Assembly (NCBI RefSeq): GCF_032854445.1
Contig: NC_088305.1
Location: 14,743,717 to 14,807,716, forward strand
DNA length: 64,000 nt
Direction: 5' to 3'
Origin: Liolophura sinensis
Taxonomy: Eukaryota; Mollusca; Polyplacophora; Chitonida; Chitonidae
The notes under the pieces were generated by a model. The model had not been told where the DNA came from. It searched no databases and saw nothing but the letters and a program-made list of their open reading frames with translations. This document shows, in pieces, positions 59,113 to 64,000 of this stretch. A program made the translations under genes and the position numbers. Position 1 is the first letter of the stretch. Every line of letters starts with the position of its first letter.

Positions 59113-62100
59113 CTTGTTTATAAGACGAGCACGACACAGTTTAGATGTAACATGACGAATAAATCAAAACTGAAAATAGCGAAACAGAACAGTTAATTAA
59201 TTAAATGACACTGCTAACCACGATATGTTTCAAGTGTGACTATATGAGAGGCGAGTGCATGAGCATACGACTATGTTACATTTAAAAAGGAAAATTTTAA
59301 ATTTTGTGGTATTTTCTCTTAAGACGGGCGCCTCATATAAACCTTTAAATTGTGTAAGTTAAAGAACTATGGTCACTGTATGTGCCCTGGAAAATCATTT
59401 TTGTTCGCTGGAGGATTGAATGTATGAGTGCTGATATGTTACGTCAAGGAAACCACGTTAACTCCCAAAGGGCGGCTGTGGAGATAGTGAAAACCTTTAT
59501 TCCATGCCTGCTGACCAAGAGCAACTGGCCAACTGTGGACAATGAACCGAGGTTGACACATCCTAGGTTTTTACGGTTAACAAGCCACTGCCTGAGAAAC
59601 GACAACACGTATATCGAGTTTCTCTGTTTGCAATTTCGGCACAGGCATTAAGGAATATGTCACGCAGGATATCTTATATGATATATGGACTGGATGACCG
59701 TTTCGTTTGACGGTGTGTGAACCGGAAGACAGTAAGGACAGTAAGTACACATAGGCATATTGCTAGCAAAAGTGACAGGAGACCTGTCGCTTCAGTTCGA
59801 GTTCCGTTTCAAATCTTCCCGATTATATCGTTAAAGTACAGAGAAATTGTGCACACTGCATATATTCATAAATCCAAATACTAATATAGTTAGAAATCCC
59901 CACAGATGGGACACTGAAGGCATTTGTAGATAATTCCCTATGCTGTTTACTGAAATAGATGGAATCGTAGACATTCAGTATTACAACATCAACAATAACT
60001 CAGAGAGCATAATCAGACGTCATCAACGTGTTCAACTTCATCAGCATCTACGCCAGAAATTCTAATGGAAAACACTGCTTTATGGCCGAGGGCAGCACCC
60101 CCAAGAATGTCTCAGCTTGTTAGTGAATGCAATTTTGAGGCAATAAATAAAATTATCTGTGGGAGCTGCTAAAAGGCTGAAGAGCTCACATCTTTCTTGA
60201 TTTGCAGATTTCTTGTCCGTGACTGAGAAACTACAGCCCGGCTCTGTGAAATGGAACTTCGAAGAAAGCTATTACTGACACAAAGACACCGGCAATTGTA
60301 TTCAACAGATCGCAAAGACCATCTAGAGCGAATAGCATAATCCGGAGTTTGGGGCGTTGCTTTGAAACACAAAGATCAAAACACGAACAGTGATAAGCCT
60401 TATTTTTGACATTTGCTACAATGAGCACATTATTCATATAAAAATATCAAAGGCAAAAAGAACAGACGGAATTTTGTGCTCCGCAGATGTTTTAAATTTT
60501 TCATGAATCCTTGCCAACCACGACGATGACAGAAAAACATTTCAAAAGTAGAGACGAAAGAATAAATCTAAGGAAAGACATGAAATAGACAGCATTGTCA
60601 TGGTACAGGCAACTTTTTGAAAATTTGGTACCAGGACAAAGCCAGGTTCTAAAGGTTTTTTGAAACGTGTGTCTCAGAGAAGTCTTTAGATGAGGTTGAT
60701 ATTGTGGCAGATATAGTCGCAAAAACATTTAAATTTACTTTTACCAAATTCTGCTTAAGCCAAGGTGAAAGGGAACGTGTAAGTTTCTGGATATTGAAGC
60801 ATTTACGTGAACAGTTAGAATAAAACTGTGTGTCAGGTAAACAGGCGCTAAGTTTAATGAGGTTTGTGGTCATGTTTAGTTCCAAACCAGGGAATTATTC
60901 ATACTCTCCCTAATACAGCGGCAAAATAAATAACATGCTTGCAGGATGTCTTATATGTTTTCTCTAATTCTTTTTCTCCTTCACAACAACCAACGTGTAC
61001 AGAACGTTTCACGAAAGATACCGGAATAAGCTTTGATTCCGTTCATCACATTAATGAGCAAGTTAAAGGGAAATGGCAAACATAAAAGAAATCAAAACCA
61101 GTGTTAAAACTGTTCAATTAATAACGGCTTGAACGGGTAACCGACATGGTCGCTGATGATTTAAACACATTGATTACACTTTATGCTTCACTAGACTTCG
61201 TGGATAGAAAAGACATAACGAAAAAGATCGAGGGGAACTGAGCCCCTAATTAGTACAACGGCACAACCGAACCATGACATTATGCAGTTTACAGCCTGGT
61301 CATCAGGCTAGCTTATGCCATTTACTGATCTGTGTCCAGAACAAATAACGGGTATCAATTTTTATGACAGCGAATTCGATAGACGTGTGTGCAACAGTAC
61401 TGACAGTGTATTCCATGGACAGTAATTGGTGTACTAAGACATTAGCCGTCCTAAGACAGCGATGTAATTTGTTTGACAGGATAATACCGACTGCTCTTGC
61501 GCCAGATTGCCAGAAATCCTCCTCAGATTGTAGACATTCTCAGAATCGCACTGACCAATGGATTCCTCAGAATCAATGGTCACTCATTTTGCTAAGCAGG
61601 TAACCAAGCAATAACAAGTGCTGTCCATTAAGCTGGTGGCACGAGCGGGAGGTAACAAGTGACTAGTTACCCTCAAACTCTCCGCTAAATGACCACTTGA
61701 TTATCGCCATGTCCAGTGGTCAATATCAGACGAGAAATTTTCTCAGCCCTTTGTAATTGGTCAGCGACATCACTGATTGGTCACAATTCGTCTTAGTTTA
61801 TCTTCCCGAGGCTATCATTAGCATTCTACCTGGGGCAGATTTCTCTCCCCAAAGCTTCCATTTTAGCCTTACTGCATATGAGACCAGTCCACAACACACA
61901 GTCTATCTATTATCATTGCTGACCTCTATTTTTTTCAAATACGCCTACAGCTAAGACGTAAAGTGAAGAGAATATATTTCCTGTCTAAGAGAATCAGAAA
62001 ACTATGTCTCTGTTTTGTTTAAATTAAAATTGAAGACACTTGAAAATAGGAATGATTTATCCGAATGATTTACGCAACAGACAGATTTCAGTGATATCAT

Positions 62101-64000
62101 TCAGTGATGACAGAGAAACTGAATCAAACTTGATTTATTAGAGGTTTATTCAAGTGACCACTTCTGTCTCAACGTTCGTCAGTTAATAAAACAAGATTCA
62201 GCACTGACTTTGTAAAAACTTCCCTTCTGTAGAGAAAATGCACTACTATACAGTGACCTTACACAGATGTAAAGTTTTCTGATTTTTCTTTTCATTTGGC
62301 AAAATTCAGAATAATTTTATCTGAAATATACTAGTTTGATGAAATGCCTCCGAGAGACTGCAAATAAACACAGTCCTAAAGTCTGGGAAACTGTTACCCT
62401 AAAATCGCATGTTTGACATAGCATTCTGTCGTCAACAAATTAAGGAAGCACGTTAGTGTAATAAAAATAATCGCCTTCTTAATTTTTCCAAGCTGATATT
62501 GCCAACTGGACAGATTACGTAATTTATTTTTCAAAGTTCCATGTCAAAAATACGGACGTTTTACATTTTTTTCGTTCTCAGAAATTTTATGCCTTTAGGA
62601 AAATGACATGTGTTATAATTACTAAATTGGACTTTGGAAGCAATTAGTCGATTTCGTCATAAATTTGCAGATTTTTCTCCTGAGGCTCACCAAACATTGA
62701 TGAAATGCATTCTGTCAAAGCGGTTACTTCATTAAGACATTGACAGTAAGTCCCATCAGCCAGTATCGGAATTGCAAATTGCGACTGTCTTTTTCTGCCA
62801 TTTTAATAAGAGTTCGCGATCTTTATGTTTGAAGCGATCAATAGGCGTGTATCGACATTACGATTCAACCAGCCCTGAAGTTCGCTGCCAATACTTTTTG
62901 TCTTTAGACCACTGACTGTCTTGAATAATTAGGGAAAAGGGAAGAGAAATCGAAAGCATGTGAGATATCCCATACATCAGTAAACCAGGAAGCTATTATT
63001 CCTTAGCCCCTAGTATGTTCCTTCGTTTTCACGCATATTCCCCAAAACGCACATCGCTGTACAAATCAGACACGACGCCTGGTAACATGATATTGCCTTA
63101 ATATTGGAACAGTCTCCGGCTATCGGCGGCTGGTTAATTTAATGTATGCTGCTGCCTCACAGAAACACTATTCCAAAGACACTAAACACAATACTTCAAC
63201 AAATCATGATGTACCCGTGATGTTAGAATAACCTCACAGAGACACCAAATGGCTCATTGTAATGGCTTACTGACACCTTGACAAAGATCCACTGCACTTG
63301 AATCTTTGGTAGATGTATGCGAGACTTTTTGCATACGAAGACGAACATTAATGAGCAAGGACACGCAATAATTGGACCGGAAGCCATAACACACAGAATG
63401 AAAAACCGACTGAGAGTAAGTTGAATAGACTGTATCTTTGCAATCCTCTGTTATTTTTCGAAATTCAGCTTGCTCAAAATTTCTGACAAACGTCCAAACA
63501 GAACGCCTGGGTGCACACATGTACAGAAGCACCAAACACCCTAGTCGGGCTAAGTGAAACACAGGAACTAAGCTGAGATCAAACTATTTGTGCATAGGAC
63601 TGCGTATGTTTTACATTATTCCATGGTCTTGTATGGTCCTGTATTTCATTGTATAACGCCTCTGTTGAAGTAAAATGTCCCCAAACGTCCACGCTTTCTC
63701 TTCTGGGAATTACAACAATTAATTGAAGGTAAGACCAGATGTTTATTCTGCCTAAAGAGAAAGAAAATAAAACCGACATTCCACTAGTGACCTAATTCAC
63801 CAGAATCGGTAAACTTTAAGAAACTTCTTACTGTAGCAACTCCATCAATTCACTATTTTTCTAAGATCTCATAAACTATTCTTAAAGGTGCACTAACACC
63901 TAATTATTATGCATTACAAAGTCTAATCAAAAACCCGTTCACGAATTTTTCATTTTTGTAAGTGAATGCTATTCTCATTTACCAGTTCACAGGGCATTGG
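59113..64000. other. Right-hand region, no gene or repeat I can support
   Basis: Mostly AT-rich unique sequence. The open frames (59382-59651 plus, 60169-60437 minus, 61364-61603 plus, 63254-63562 minus) have non-ATG starts or no recognisable domain. 63254-63562 has a hydrophobic start (LVLLYMC) and could hide an exon, but I could not confirm borders. Confidence 0.45.

Noticed and set aside
63254-63562. Possible secreted protein exon with hydrophobic start
   Set aside because: Starts at a GTG, not ATG, and no exon borders or partner exon could be found.

Overview
This is eukaryotic, intron-rich, repeat-rich genomic DNA, most likely from a mollusc or another lophotrochozoan. The support is: coding exons with GT-AG introns; about two dozen tRNA-headed SINE copies ending in (AAAT)n; a second SINE ending in (ACTC)n; many minisatellites; and an acetylcholine-receptor exon layout seen across animals. 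The species cannot be fixed from the sequence alone. No prokaryotic gene, CRISPR array, rRNA gene or intact retrotransposon was seen.

Left part (1-13.5 kb). This is a tandem segmental duplication with a period of about 7.2-7.8 kb. Each unit holds two arrays of a 40-bp satellite whose core joins an AP-1-like TGACTCA to CATGTG/CACGTG, then a unique spacer, then a SINE that was already present before the duplication. Between the units, on the minus strand, is a two-exon gene (7652-6117) for a predicted 119-residue secreted protein. It has a signal peptide, an Arg/Ser-rich stretch and a Thr/Pro/Glu repeat, and a TATA box stands upstream. The second unit keeps only a decayed 3' copy of its repeat exon.

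Centre-left (14.7-18.8 kb). A 2.06-kb block is repeated twice, almost identically. Each copy carries a 39-bp minisatellite.

Main gene (22.9-54.3 kb, minus strand). One nicotinic acetylcholine receptor alpha-type subunit gene spans about 31 kb. I assembled nine coding exons from splice signals and codon phase, giving a 567-residue reading frame. It has the signal peptide, the ligand-binding domain with the complete aromatic box, the Cys-loop and vicinal cysteines, TM1-TM4, and two phase-0 exons in the TM3-TM4 loop that could be cassettes. Its introns are full of SINEs, often in inverted pairs, and of minisatellites with 33-, 24-, 38/67- and about 80-bp periods. These create long but meaningless open frames.

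Right part (54.3-64 kb). This is the 5' flank of the receptor gene, with a 37-38-bp satellite (57.5-58.3 kb), more SINEs, and no gene I can support between 59.1 and 64 kb.
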